From assembly GCA_949283255.1 (NCBI GenBank), contig CASDRS010000014.1, forward strand, positions 36,370 through 100,369: a DNA stretch of 64,000 nucleotides, given 5' to 3'. This DNA comes from an uncultured bacterium. GTDB lineage: Bacteria > Cyanobacteriota > Vampirovibrionia > Gastranaerophilales > Gastranaerophilaceae. A program made the position numbers and the translations under genes. Within the stretch, counting starts at the first letter, position 1, and each line of letters begins with the position of its first letter. Under the pieces are notes generated by a model. The model did not search any database. It was not told the origin of the DNA and saw only the letters and a program-made list of their open reading frames with translations. Positions 52,701 to 61,027 of this stretch are shown here, piece by piece.

Positions 52701-53550
52701 GACCAATTTTATAAATAACAGCGGACTGACAAGTATCACGAGAAGTGAATGTCTTGAACAAAAATCAATATTTAGAGCAATTTTTGCGATTATGCAAATT
52801 GTCCTAAACCCTTTTGACAATGAAAATATCTCATCAAATTATCAAACACTATCAGAACTCGGATTTTACCCTTCAGGAGGCGGAGAACTCATTAAGAAAT
52901 TTGAAACTCCTTTTATCCAGATAAACTTTGATATGATAGATGAGAAATTAAAGCAATTTCATTGGGACATCAACTACTGGCTCGGGTTTTCATATCTTAC
53001 TGCAGATGAACTTGCAGTCAAAATTGGACTTTACTATTTCGATGACGAGATTGAAAAATCTAATGTCTACCTAATCGCAACATTGATAAAAAGACTAAGC
53101 GCTGACACAAAAGATTTTGCAACTATACTTATGCGCTTGAGAGAACTTTCAAAGAAAAATTCTCTTAGTGGATTTAAATTTTTCTCAAAAGAAGATGAAA
53201 ACAACAAAGAGTTTTTTGAAGGTAAAGTTCAACTGATGACCTTACACAAATCAAAGGGAGATGAATTTGATTACGTATTTATCCCAGAGATGACAGAGCG
53301 TAATCTTCCTATAAATATCAAGAAAATGAAACTGCGACCGGCAAATTTTATAGAACAGATAAAAGCTCTAAACCCGCAGTACAAAAAGAAATCCGAATAT
53401 GAATTAAAACAAGAAACCATCGAAGAAAACTTGCGGCTTTTATATGTAGCAATAACTCGAGCTAAAAGAAAATTATACATAACAACTGCAAAAAAATACT
53501 TGTTTAAAGTGGAACAAAATGATATCTTTAATATGGTAAAAGGGGAGTAA
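49717..53550 (+). CDS. Tandem SF1 helicase: degenerate N-terminal plus active UvrD-like C-terminal motor
   Basis: The 1277-residue product has two helicase-like halves. Residues about 1-620 resemble an inactivated SF1 motor: a damaged Walker A (GSVTSDKT, 5-12, with Asp in place of the second Gly but K11-T12 kept), a Walker-B-like LDDGDE (204-209) and later AIITP and LIVSTPQKLID segments. From about 640 on there is an intact UvrD/PcrA helicase: TDQQPVLEY Q-motif, Walker A PGAGKTT (661-667), STIHGLALR (motif Ia), DEAQD (848-852), CGDINQAI, GKVQLMTLHKSKGDEFD and YVAITRAKRKL (1243-1253). A dead motor beside a live one recalls AddB with AddA, but here both are in one chain. Start codon is TTG. The nuclease gene follows after 1 bp. 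Confidence 0.88.
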   Translation: MIIDGSVTSDKTKLLVDKFVQLLNNGVDASKILVLVQNSNLKNNFINKTLENLTINAYEKLQVYSFSSLVYNAINDNWAFLENKNPYPNPKILPNLTGLEVSQFILKNILKTIPFKGYNSKKSLLHQLFRRYSLIVQNDLSEDEIELRTRILQESFDEDAHQALKKLLKETLALRDFDYLRQMLVFKHIYQNTDYFKTIEYLILDDGDEITPACFSFLKHLRPQLKDYYIAFDSKGGSRMGYLSADKTINNELKELFNEPIITIDTTTKLKFDAQHLYKNIVENSKENLENFTLQSPSRRSKMIELGCNKINELIKDNISPSSIAIITPIIDDMLKFSLKENISGNVNFVYLSGSEKLIQNSFVLSAITILKLNTNLRDKLTSFDIRPILTETLQIPIKYCREILDTFDKTKNLIPYEFENDSYTQRYSSLLKIITNVLSSSEKLSEQVYEIYSTLFDITEKDTAQITKFNFFIKELQDFESVFGDDLINNKEEIILQIENSIIAENPYTTLEISPNDLIVSTPQKLIDNQIKTKYQIWFDTSSNEWVKSDIGPLYNAWVFQKSWTKDEYTIDDNIELSKEKTAKILRKLALLAEEKIFSYSSLFDGNGIENFGGIEEYIQTKQEEKSEETKSKAFKIIPRTDQQPVLEYKRGRLAISAVPGAGKTTILLALILKLLDRGISADNIFVVTYMESAARNFRERIKSVRENSTELPYISTIHGLALRILKENENYERLGLTSDFDICDDTQKSKIIKESAQRFKLEKTDLEDYTRAISVFKIGGGRFENLDKKNQKLIKFKLFFERYQNILKENNLIDYDDILINSVKLLEENDDIREYYQNICGYIIEDEAQDSSSVQQQLINILSAKHQNLIRCGDINQAITTTFSNADVKGFREFIEKNNKVTMNCSQRCAKGVWELANFVVKNSPEKNAFYDIMMQPVEGKNPKEENSIKFDIFEKAQDEQNFILHEIRNILKKNPKATIGILLRYNSQVNLWTNFINNSGLTSITRSECLEQKSIFRAIFAIMQIVLNPFDNENISSNYQTLSELGFYPSGGGELIKKFETPFIQINFDMIDEKLKQFHWDINYWLGFSYLTADELAVKIGLYYFDDEIEKSNVYLIATLIKRLSADTKDFATILMRLRELSKKNSLSGFKFFSKEDENNKEFFEGKVQLMTLHKSKGDEFDYVFIPEMTERNLPINIKKMKLRPANFIEQIKALNPQYKKKSEYELKQETIEENLRLLYVAITRAKRKLYITTAKKYLFKVEQNDIFNMVKGE

Positions 53551-53551
53551 A

Positions 53552-54199
53552 ATGCAGATATATTCACCGAATATGCTAAAAACATTTTCAGAGTGCGAAA
53601 AGAAATACGAACTAAAATATATAAAAAAAATTAACCTTCCGCAAAATGCCAAACTGTTTGAGAAAGGTAAGAAGATACACGCATTGGCTCACTATTACCT
53701 AAAAGGAAACGATATAACAAAATTCTTACAAACCCTAACTGAAGAAGAATACTCATTGTGGCAAAAGCTTTTAAATAATGAATATTTTCAAAAGAAATAC
53801 GTCAATTCAGAATACAACTTGAGTGCAAGAATTGGAGATTTTTGGTTTGGCGGAAGAATTGACGCACTTGTAGAAACCGACAAAACTTACTATATCCTAG
53901 ATTATAAAACAGGCTCAACTCCGGAAAATCCTAAAACTGATTTTCAAACAATGATATACCTAATTTGTGCAGATAAAATTTTGGAAAAATTATGGGGAAA
54001 CAATTTCAACTTAAATTTTGTATATATTGATTTAAAAAATGCACACAATTACCTTGTGGAATTCACACCGCAATCGAAGATTACGTATGAAGAAACACTA
54101 ATAAACACCATAAAAAAAATTACAACGACAAACAATTTTTCGAAAAATCCAAGCCGTTGTAAATTTTGTGAATATAATAAAATCTGTAATAAAATCTAA
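53552..54199 (+). CDS. Stand-alone RecB/AddB-type nuclease with iron-sulfur staple
   Basis: A 215-residue PD-(D/E)xK nuclease. The active site is visible as His43 (KKIHALAHYYL), Asp104 (GGRIDALVE), Asp117 and Lys119 (ILDYKTGS), and Gln132. Cys15 near the start plus C203-x2-C206-x5-C212 at the end give the four-cysteine iron-sulfur staple that AddB, Cas4 and Dna2 use to lock the nuclease fold. Size is close to Cas4, but there are no cas genes, and the gene is coupled to the tandem helicase with a 1-bp gap, so it is most likely the nuclease subunit of a double-strand-break-processing complex. Its last 4 bases overlap the opposite zinc-ribbon gene. Confidence 0.9.
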   Translation: MQIYSPNMLKTFSECEKKYELKYIKKINLPQNAKLFEKGKKIHALAHYYLKGNDITKFLQTLTEEEYSLWQKLLNNEYFQKKYVNSEYNLSARIGDFWFGGRIDALVETDKTYYILDYKTGSTPENPKTDFQTMIYLICADKILEKLWGNNFNLNFVYIDLKNAHNYLVEFTPQSKITYEETLINTIKKITTTNNFSKNPSRCKFCEYNKICNKI

Positions 54200-54717
54200 T
54201 AACCAAATAACTTGTTAAACAATTTTTTAACAGGTGAAGCGTTTGCCAAATCTCTTTCAATACTGTCATTCGTAAGTCCGACTTGAGAATACAAATATTG
54301 AATATCAGCTTTAGCCTTAGCCTCAGGCTTTTTGGCCTGACTATGTTTGAAACGTTCCAACTCGCCATGGTCAAGAAACTTTCCGCCGCATTTATAGCAT
54401 TCATCAATTACAATAAAGTCATTATCAACAACATCAGAATTGCTTGCCTTATTCTTAACCATCTTTGAGCCGCAAGCAGGACAAACCCTCTCTAAAGAAT
54501 CATCAACTTGCTCAAATTCTTTACCATCAAGTAACTTAAGAATTTCATCAACTTGATCAGCATTATTATTTAATATTTTTAACTCTCTATTATCAAAAAA
54601 TATACCACCGCAACCATCCGTACATATATCAATATTTACGTTAAGTTCTTGAATAAAAACCTTTTTCATCTCTTTCCCGCAAGCAGGACAAGAAACAATC
54701 TCTTTAGTATCGGTCAT
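54196..54717 (-). CDS. Protein with two TFIIB-type zinc ribbons
   Basis: A 173-residue protein with two repeats of the zf-TFIIB module. The first has C10, C13, C32 and C36 (CPACGKEM, ICTDGCGGIFFDNREL), the second C79, C82, C107 and C110 (CPACGSKM, DECYKCGGKFLDHGELERF). Each repeat ends in the C-G-G-x-F-x-D-x-x-E-L hallmark. The tail is Lys/Ala-rich and then ends in a short helix. The family is widespread and of unknown function, probably metal-binding or nucleic-acid-binding. It converges on the nuclease gene. Confidence 0.88.
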   Translation of the reverse strand: MTDTKEIVSCPACGKEMKKVFIQELNVNIDICTDGCGGIFFDNRELKILNNNADQVDEILKLLDGKEFEQVDDSLERVCPACGSKMVKNKASNSDVVDNDFIVIDECYKCGGKFLDHGELERFKHSQAKKPEAKAKADIQYLYSQVGLTNDSIERDLANASPVKKLFNKLFGY

Positions 54718-54773
54718 ATAAACCCTCCATTCTTAATGGGAAAATTTTAACATATCTTCATATTACTGTCAAT

Positions 54774-54804
54774 AAAAAAGCGGTCGGCATATCTTGCCGA
54801 CCGC
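54774..54804 (-). terminator. Terminator after the M48-like gene
   Basis: GCGGTCGGCA (54780-54789) pairs with TGCCGACCGC (54795-54804); on the minus strand a six-T tract follows, a strong intrinsic terminator for the M48-like gene. Confidence 0.93.
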
Positions 54805-54819
54805 ACTATTTAAATTATC

Positions 54820-55653
54820 TTATTTTGCTTCAGGTTCAGTGATTGACTTTAACAACTCATAAGATACATTCCAGCTTGAAAGTCCGCCGGTAGATTTGTA
54901 TTTTGCAAGCTGTTTATCTCTTTCAGATTTCAACTTAGCCTGTTCTTTGTTAAATTTTTCTAATTTTTTCTTATCGCCACTACGTTCAGCAACTATTGGA
55001 TCTGCATAAGCCAAGAAAGCTCTATACTCATTGCAACCATACCCAACCTTAACTTTTGAAGGGAAGTTGTACAACAAGTAATCGTAAATATACATAGCTC
55101 TTTCACTGTTAGCAGGTTTACCCTGAAGAATTTCCCAGCTGCTACCCGGCATCTTTGTCAAAACAACAATTCCTGCAAGCGGATTATACCCGCCATTAAT
55201 CATCAAATCAATACCCATTACATCAGCTGCTTTATTATCAGCAGTTGACTCTTTATTTGTTGCATAAGTACTGTTCATTGCAGTAGATATAACATTATCT
55301 GAACTTAAATTACTTGTAATCGCATTTTTAAAGAAATTTCTAACCTTCTTTTTTCCAACATTATCTGCAATTATTCCACCAAGTTCATGAGCTACAACAT
55401 AAGCAACTTCATTATCATTCCCAGTATAAGTCAAATCTGTTGAACTTACCTGAATTGTATTTGTTGTAGTAGCATTTGCATTATCTGCAGCACCATTTAC
55501 AACTTGAAACTTAATTGTAGATGGTAAACTGTTTGCCTTAACGATAGCAGCCCCAACAGGCGCAACTCTATCGGCAGCAACCCAAGTAGCGGCACCGGAA
55601 GGTAAAACCATAACAGCAGCTACAAAAAGCGATAAAATAACCTTTTTCATCAT
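54820..55653 (-). CDS. Exported M48-like metalloprotease with a broken zinc motif
   Basis: A 277-residue protein with a signal peptide (about 1-21, ending SGAA). It has the shape of an M48/BepA-type protease: VAYVVAHELGG at 83-93, later ESTADNKAADVMG at 135-147 and INGGYNP, which correspond to HExxH, the E-x-x-AD ligand motif and the conserved GxxP turn. The second zinc histidine is replaced by Gly93 (codons GGT GGA, checked on the DNA), so classical zinc binding and catalysis should be lost or altered. The Lys-rich C-terminus is helical. It follows the glycosyltransferase with a 23-bp gap. ATGs at 55653 and 55650 are both possible starts. Confidence 0.8.
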   Translation of the reverse strand: MMKKVILSLFVAAVMVLPSGAATWVAADRVAPVGAAIVKANSLPSTIKFQVVNGAADNANATTTNTIQVSSTDLTYTGNDNEVAYVVAHELGGIIADNVGKKKVRNFFKNAITSNLSSDNVISTAMNSTYATNKESTADNKAADVMGIDLMINGGYNPLAGIVVLTKMPGSSWEILQGKPANSERAMYIYDYLLYNFPSKVKVGYGCNEYRAFLAYADPIVAERSGDKKKLEKFNKEQAKLKSERDKQLAKYKSTGGLSSWNVSYELLKSITEPEAK

Positions 55654-55676
55654 TTCTCCTTTCTAAAACCACTAAA

Positions 55677-56366
55677 CTAATCTGTAAACCTGAATCTTAT
55701 TAATGCCAGTATAGCATAAAAACCATCTTTCCAAGTAATTTTTTTCCCTTCAGAAAATTCTCTGCCATAATATGAAACAGGAAGCTCATATAATCTTGCT
55801 CCACGTTTTAAAACCTTTGCGGTAATTTCAGGTTCAAAATCAAACCTGTTAGACTTAATTTCTATACCTTTAATAAAATCAGCTCTAAAAGCCTTATAAC
55901 AAGTTTCCATATCAGTTAAAGTTGAACCATAAAGAACATTCGTCAACAACGACAAGAATTTATTACCCAAAAGATGAGTAAACATAAAAGATCTTGAAGG
56001 TTTTCCGCCTGCCAATCTGGTACCATAACAGACATCAGCCTTTCCATCCAAAATAAGTTTTATTAAAGGCGCATAATCAACAGGATCATACTCCAAATCT
56101 GCGTCCTGAATAACAATAATATCACCCGTAGCATTTTGAAAACCCGTTCTCAAAGCAGCACCTTTGCCAAGATTTTTTTTGTGAAAAAAAACTTTATGAT
56201 TTGAAAATTTGGAATACAAATCCTTAGTACCATCAGTAGAACCATCATCAATCAATATAATTTCCTTTTCCAGTCCGCAAAAATCAGTTTCCTCAACTTT
56301 TTTTACCATAGTCTCCAAAGTTGAGACCTCATTATAAACAGGAATTAATATAGAAATCTTTTTCAT
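55677..56366 (-). CDS. Glycosyltransferase family 2 (dolichol-phosphate mannosyltransferase-like)
   Basis: A 229-residue GT-A fold enzyme. The start ISILIPVYNEVSTL, EIILIDDGSTDGTKDL with the sugar-nucleotide-binding acidic residues, KGAALRTGFQNATGDIIVIQDADLEYDP containing the metal-binding DAD, and the later DMETCYKAFRAD and FDFEPEITAKVLKRG are typical of DPM1/polyprenyl-phosphate sugar transferases. No membrane helices are visible, so it resembles the soluble DPM1 type. Such enzymes make lipid-linked sugars for envelope glycans. It is divergent from the HD-GYP operon and likely co-transcribed with the M48-like gene. Confidence 0.92.
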   Translation of the reverse strand: MKKISILIPVYNEVSTLETMVKKVEETDFCGLEKEIILIDDGSTDGTKDLYSKFSNHKVFFHKKNLGKGAALRTGFQNATGDIIVIQDADLEYDPVDYAPLIKLILDGKADVCYGTRLAGGKPSRSFMFTHLLGNKFLSLLTNVLYGSTLTDMETCYKAFRADFIKGIEIKSNRFDFEPEITAKVLKRGARLYELPVSYYGREFSEGKKITWKDGFYAILALIRFRFTD

Positions 56367-56458
56367 TATACGCCCTTACACTCCATCAACAAAAATTATT
56401 TTGTAATATTCACAGAAATATTGTATAATAAAATAAGAAAGTTGTAAAAGGATAAAAA

Positions 56459-58186
56459 ATGGCTCAAACGGGATTAAGAAATGGTGATGAAATAAATGAG
56501 GGCAAAAAACTTATTAAAGAAGCCCTTAAAAGCATAGAAGAGATGAACTATATTGGAGCTCTCGACAAGATTAAGGCTGCCCAAACAATCTATCAAAACA
56601 ATCAATACGATGAATACTTATCAATATGCTATAGTATAACCGGCCTTGCTGAATATCTTTTGGATAAAAATTTATTACAGCATTCACTTTCACTAATCAA
56701 AGATGCAGGCTATATTGCAGATTTCACCAAAAACAACAGCGCAAAACTTATTAATGAAGTTGCAATAGCAACAATAAATTATAGTGAAAACAAACCAGAT
56801 ATAGCTTTAAGACACTATGAAAATGCAAAAAATTACGGAATAATAAGCGATGAATTTGAAGCTTTCGGATATATAGTTTCTCGCCTAAAACAAATCCGTA
56901 AAGGAATGGAATTTACGCTTCCGACACAGAGTGATCCTCTGGTTTCACTGGTCAAAATAGGGCGTTCAATAACAGCGCAAACCGATATAGATGTATTGTT
57001 GAAAGTTATTGCAGAAGAAACAAAAATTGCAATGCAAGCAGACAGATGTACCGTATTTTTATATGATAAAAAAACTAACGAACTCTGGTCAAAAGTAGCT
57101 TTAGGAATGGATAGTCAAGAAATAAGATTTCCGGCAGATAAAGGTTTGGCAGGTTATGTAGTACGTTCAGGAGAAACGGTTAATATAACCGATACATATA
57201 ACGACGCACGCTTCAACCCTGATGTAGATAAAACCACAGGGTATAAGACCAAAACAATGTTATGTATGCCAATAAAAAATAACAACCAAGAAATTATCGG
57301 CGCATTCCAAGTACTTAACAAAAACAACGGTGTATTTACAAAGAGTGATGAGGATTTGCTTGTTGCAATCGGCGGCAGTGCGAGCATAGCACTAGAAAAC
57401 GCCCAATTATTCGAGCAGCAAAAAGAGCTCTATAAAGAACAAAAACTGCTATTTGAAAGTTTTATCAACACACTGGCAGCTTCAATAGATGCTCGAGACA
57501 AGATTACGGCAGGTCATTCTACCAGAGTAAAATTATACTCAATGTTAATGGTTGACGCACTCAATTTGGACGAAAAAACGAAAGAAATCATTGAAAAAGC
57601 AGCAACCCTGCACGACATAGGCAAAATTGGAATAAGAGATTCCGTATTACAAAAAGAAGGGAAATTGACCCCTGAAGAATATAAGCATATTCAAGAACAC
57701 GTTCAAATTACGCATAACATATTAAAACAAATTTGCACAAACGAAGATTTCAAACAAATAAGTGAAATAGCTTGCTCACACCACGAAAAATATGACGGGA
57801 CAGGCTATTACCGTCACCTAAAAGGAGAAGAAATCCCATACGGCGGAAGGATTTTGGCAGTTTCCGATGTTTTTGATGCAATCACATCAAAGAGACACTA
57901 CCGTGACAAAATGCCAATAGTAAATGTAATCAAAATATTAATGGAAGGTGCAGGAACACATTTCGACAAAAGTTTGGTTGATGTATTTTTGAAGATTCCG
58001 GCAGACAAAATCGTAAATGTATTCTTGACCGAAAGTCATATAAAATTCAAAGCAAAAGACAGCAAAACACTAAGCAAATATAATTTGTTGGACATATATA
58101 AAATGGCAACAAAAGAGAACTGCACAGATAATGAAAAAAATATTATTTCGTTGTTTAATTACTATTATGAAGGGAAACAGGAATAA
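56459..58186 (+). CDS. GAF plus HD-GYP domain protein (putative cyclic di-GMP phosphodiesterase)
   Basis: A 575-residue cytoplasmic signalling protein. Residues 1-155 are helical, TPR-like; 161-312 a GAF domain (LVSLVKIGRSITAQTDIDVLLKVI, VRSGETVNITD, FNPDVDKTTGYKTKTML); 335-520 an HD-GYP domain with H385-D386 in TLHDIGKIGI and HHEKYDGTGYY at 441-451. The canonical GYP is GYY here (checked on the DNA). HD-GYP enzymes degrade cyclic di-GMP (some act on other cyclic dinucleotides); the GAF may bind a ligand. It is first in a five-gene operon. An AAAAGGAT Shine-Dalgarno precedes the ATG and a TATAAT box (56424-56429) lies upstream. Confidence 0.9.
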   Translation: MAQTGLRNGDEINEGKKLIKEALKSIEEMNYIGALDKIKAAQTIYQNNQYDEYLSICYSITGLAEYLLDKNLLQHSLSLIKDAGYIADFTKNNSAKLINEVAIATINYSENKPDIALRHYENAKNYGIISDEFEAFGYIVSRLKQIRKGMEFTLPTQSDPLVSLVKIGRSITAQTDIDVLLKVIAEETKIAMQADRCTVFLYDKKTNELWSKVALGMDSQEIRFPADKGLAGYVVRSGETVNITDTYNDARFNPDVDKTTGYKTKTMLCMPIKNNNQEIIGAFQVLNKNNGVFTKSDEDLLVAIGGSASIALENAQLFEQQKELYKEQKLLFESFINTLAASIDARDKITAGHSTRVKLYSMLMVDALNLDEKTKEIIEKAATLHDIGKIGIRDSVLQKEGKLTPEEYKHIQEHVQITHNILKQICTNEDFKQISEIACSHHEKYDGTGYYRHLKGEEIPYGGRILAVSDVFDAITSKRHYRDKMPIVNVIKILMEGAGTHFDKSLVDVFLKIPADKIVNVFLTESHIKFKAKDSKTLSKYNLLDIYKMATKENCTDNEKNIISLFNYYYEGKQE

Positions 58187-58194
58187 TTTATAGA

Positions 58195-59724
58195 ATGAGA
58201 AACAGAAGTATTATCATATATGCATGTATAATTGCGGCTCTCGGATTTTTAAATCCGGCGAGTGCATCTATGCTGGATAACATAAACCCTGTAGAACCTG
58301 CGCTTCAAAGCAATACTAATGATATATTAGTACCTAAAAGAGCCAGATTAACCCAAAATGATATTCACAACCATTATGCAATCGCAATGCAAAGATTTAC
58401 CCAATGTAATGTAAAATCAGCATATATTGATTTCAAAATAATGATAGATACAATATTCCCAAATGATTATGCTTACTTGCTAATGGCAGATGAGATGGCA
58501 GAAATAGGATTTTTCAGCTTAAGTGAAGATGCCCTGTCAAAAGCATCTGATCCAGATATTGCGTACATTCAGTCTGAGGATATAAAAAAGTTTTACTTTC
58601 CAAAAGCAATGTTAAAACCGAATGATGAAATATATCTTGCGGAAGTATACTCAAACATTATGTATAATGCTCAAAGCAAAGAGGCTACAGCAGAACTGAT
58701 AAAAAATACCTCACTGCTTGAGAAATCCGATTATGCAAATTATCTTGTTGCACTCGGTCTATTAAAGAGCGGAGACTTGGAAAATGCCGAAGATTACATA
58801 GATACGGCAATAAAAAGTAACCCTCAAAACTTAAATTATAAAAAACTTAAGATCGAAATTATTTTGCAAGGAAACAATCCAAAAGATGCTAAAAAACTCT
58901 TAACAGAGATGAAAAACATCAAACTTTGCACAGATGAATACGTAACGAAAATAAATGAACTAGAACAATATACATTATATAAAACAGAAAAAAATGACAC
59001 CTTAAAGAAATATCACTTAGGTTATTATTATTTCTGGCAGGGAGAATATGCTAAAGCAACCCGCACACTTCAAAGCGCGATTACCTCTAAGAAAAAAACC
59101 AATAAAGATGTCTATGCACTATTATCAGAAGTATATTTAATGCAAAAAGAATACGAAAAAGCAGAGAATTTTGCAGATAAATCACTCAAGCTTGACAAAC
59201 ATAATAAACAAGCCTCAATGGTTATGGGAAAAGTAAAATACCACAACAAAGATTATAAAGAGGCAATAAAATATTTCCAAAATGCAGAATCTAAAGACAG
59301 CGCAGAAGCCTCAGCTTGGCTTGCAATGACATATGCACGCGCAGGGGAAAATGAAAAAGCAAAACAAATAAACAGCAAAATATTAAAAGATCACTCAGAC
59401 TGCGCATTAGTATATTATAATGTTGCACTTCAAGACAGAGAACGCTCATACGAATACCTGAAAAAAGCCGTCGCAATAAATATAAACTTTATTGATGGCT
59501 GGGTAGGACTTGCAAAAAATGCCCTTGATGTAAACAATTTAGATAAAGCTAAAAAGTATTTATCAATTGTAAAATATATTGACGAAAACGATTTTAGATA
59601 TTATTATTATCAAGGATTGGTATATAAAGCAAGCGGTATGACACAAGATGCCAATTATTATTTTAAAAAGAGTTTGACAATCAATCCAAATAACGAGCTT
59701 GCTAAAAAGGAACTTGGAATATGA
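58195..59724 (+). CDS. Exported TPR-repeat protein
   Basis: A 509-residue protein with a Sec signal peptide (MRNRSIIIYACIIAALGFLN, cleavage after ASA at residue 24). The rest is helical with repeated TPR motifs, clearest in the C-terminal half: YHLGYYYFWQGEYAKATRTL, VYALLSEVYLMQKEYEKAENFADKSL, KVKYHNKDYKEAIKYFQNA and YYQGLVYKASGMTQDANYYFKKSLTINPNN. TPR arrays bind proteins. Its place between an HD-GYP protein and two response regulators suggests a periplasmic or lipid-attached sensor/adaptor in the same pathway. The stop overlaps the next start as ATGA. Confidence 0.85.
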   Translation: MRNRSIIIYACIIAALGFLNPASASMLDNINPVEPALQSNTNDILVPKRARLTQNDIHNHYAIAMQRFTQCNVKSAYIDFKIMIDTIFPNDYAYLLMADEMAEIGFFSLSEDALSKASDPDIAYIQSEDIKKFYFPKAMLKPNDEIYLAEVYSNIMYNAQSKEATAELIKNTSLLEKSDYANYLVALGLLKSGDLENAEDYIDTAIKSNPQNLNYKKLKIEIILQGNNPKDAKKLLTEMKNIKLCTDEYVTKINELEQYTLYKTEKNDTLKKYHLGYYYFWQGEYAKATRTLQSAITSKKKTNKDVYALLSEVYLMQKEYEKAENFADKSLKLDKHNKQASMVMGKVKYHNKDYKEAIKYFQNAESKDSAEASAWLAMTYARAGENEKAKQINSKILKDHSDCALVYYNVALQDRERSYEYLKKAVAININFIDGWVGLAKNALDVNNLDKAKKYLSIVKYIDENDFRYYYYQGLVYKASGMTQDANYYFKKSLTINPNNELAKKELGI

Positions 59725-60368
59725 AGAAAAACATTCTGATAGTTGAAGATCACGAACTAACAAGATTCGGATTAAAAACAGCTTTTGAAGGTGTTGACTT
59801 TGTAGGAACATTATACGAAGCCGATTCAGCAGAAACTGCGCTGGAAATATTTAATAATAATCAAATAGATATAGTAATAATGGATCTTGGACTTCCGCTA
59901 ATGAACGGAATAGAAGCCACACGCCAAATCCGTTTGGCAAACAAAGATACCAAGATCATCATATTAACTTCACATAATGATGAAAAAGAAGTATTAAACA
60001 GCTTAAAAGCAGGAGCTAATGCATACTGTTCAAAAGAAATAAACCCACAAAGATTAATCCAAGTAGTCCAATCCGTAGCCGATGGAGCAGCTTGGTTTGA
60101 TCCGAGCATAGCTCATATAGTTCTAAAAGCAACAACAAATTCCCCTGTAATAGATACAGAAAATAACAGTAAAAAATATGACCTAACAGCACGTGAATCG
60201 CAAATTTTAAAATTAATGACAGAAGGCTACAGCAATATGGAAATTGCGCAGATTTTGGTCATAAGTATAAACACAACAAAAGCACACGTAGCAAATATTC
60301 TTCAAAAACTAGAAGTAGATGATCGTCTTCAGGCGGCCTTGAAGGCTTTAAAATACAAAATTGTATAG
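59721..60368 (+). CDS. NarL/LuxR-type response regulator
   Basis: A 215-residue two-domain regulator. The receiver domain (about 4-120) has E9, D10, phosphorylation site D55 in IVIMDLGLP, T83/S84 in IILTSHN and K105. The C-terminal LuxR helix-turn-helix (about 153-213) reads LTARESQILKLMTEGYSNMEIAQILVISINTTKAHVANILQKL. No histidine kinase gene is present in the operon. The gene starts in an ATGA overlap with the TPR gene and ends 6 bp before the second regulator. Confidence 0.94.
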   Translation: MKKNILIVEDHELTRFGLKTAFEGVDFVGTLYEADSAETALEIFNNNQIDIVIMDLGLPLMNGIEATRQIRLANKDTKIIILTSHNDEKEVLNSLKAGANAYCSKEINPQRLIQVVQSVADGAAWFDPSIAHIVLKATTNSPVIDTENNSKKYDLTARESQILKLMTEGYSNMEIAQILVISINTTKAHVANILQKLEVDDRLQAALKALKYKIV

Positions 60369-60374
60369 GAGAAT

Positions 60375-61004
60375 ATGGAATTAATGTCAGAAACTAACAT
60401 CCTAATTGTAGATGACAATCCAAAATATCTAAAAGATGCCCTTCCGTTTTACGGATATAAAGTAACGGTAGCGACAGATGGAGTGCAAGCTCTAAAATTG
60501 TTGGACAACAATACGTATGACATAATTCTACTGGATGTAATGATGCCAAACATGGACGGATGGGAAACTTTAAAACAAATAAGAAAAAATACATCCACCT
60601 GTCATGTTCCTGTTATAATGTTAACGGCAGTAAATGAAGAGCAAAAAATGATATCCGGCTTAAAAATCGGAGCTGACGATTATATAGTAAAACCGTTTAT
60701 ATTGCCAAACTTACTTGCAAGGATGGAAGCCCTACTAAGACGAACAAGCTGGCAGCAATCACTAAAGAGCGGAGCAGAAAAGAGTGAAAGCCAAACTTTA
60801 AAAACTCAAATTCGTCTTACCTCAAGAGAAAAAGATGTATTAACCTTAGTAACACAAGGTGCAAATAATAAAGAAATTGCAGAGAAACTTTGCTTACGAG
60901 AAGTTACAGTAAAGACCCATCTTAACAGTATATTCAAAAAATTAAACGTAACAAACAGAACGCAAGCAGTACTACTTGCAATGAAAACAGATTTGATAAA
61001 TTAA
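60375..61004 (+). CDS. Second response regulator, receiver plus LuxR HTH
   Basis: A 209-residue regulator. Its receiver has D13, D14, phosphorylation site D54 in IILLDVMMPNMDGWE, T84 and K106 in DDYIVKPF, which is closer to OmpR/PhoB-like receivers than to NarL ones; yet the output domain is a LuxR helix-turn-helix (about 140-205; LTSREKDVLTLVTQGANNKEIAEKLCLREVTVKTHLNSIFKKL). That mix is common in cyanobacterial NblR-like regulators. GGAG precedes the ATG at 60375. Two regulators in tandem with no kinase implies a kinase or kinases elsewhere, or a non-phosphorylated mode of action. Confidence 0.92.
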   Translation: MELMSETNILIVDDNPKYLKDALPFYGYKVTVATDGVQALKLLDNNTYDIILLDVMMPNMDGWETLKQIRKNTSTCHVPVIMLTAVNEEQKMISGLKIGADDYIVKPFILPNLLARMEALLRRTSWQQSLKSGAEKSESQTLKTQIRLTSREKDVLTLVTQGANNKEIAEKLCLREVTVKTHLNSIFKKLNVTNRTQAVLLAMKTDLIN

Positions 61005-61027
61005 CATTTTACAAGGAGAAATAATAG

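Noticed and set aside
53552..54199. Cas4 of a CRISPR system
   Set aside because: The nuclease has a Cas4-like size and cysteine pattern, but no cas genes or repeats are nearby and it is coupled to a helicase gene, pointing to recombination.
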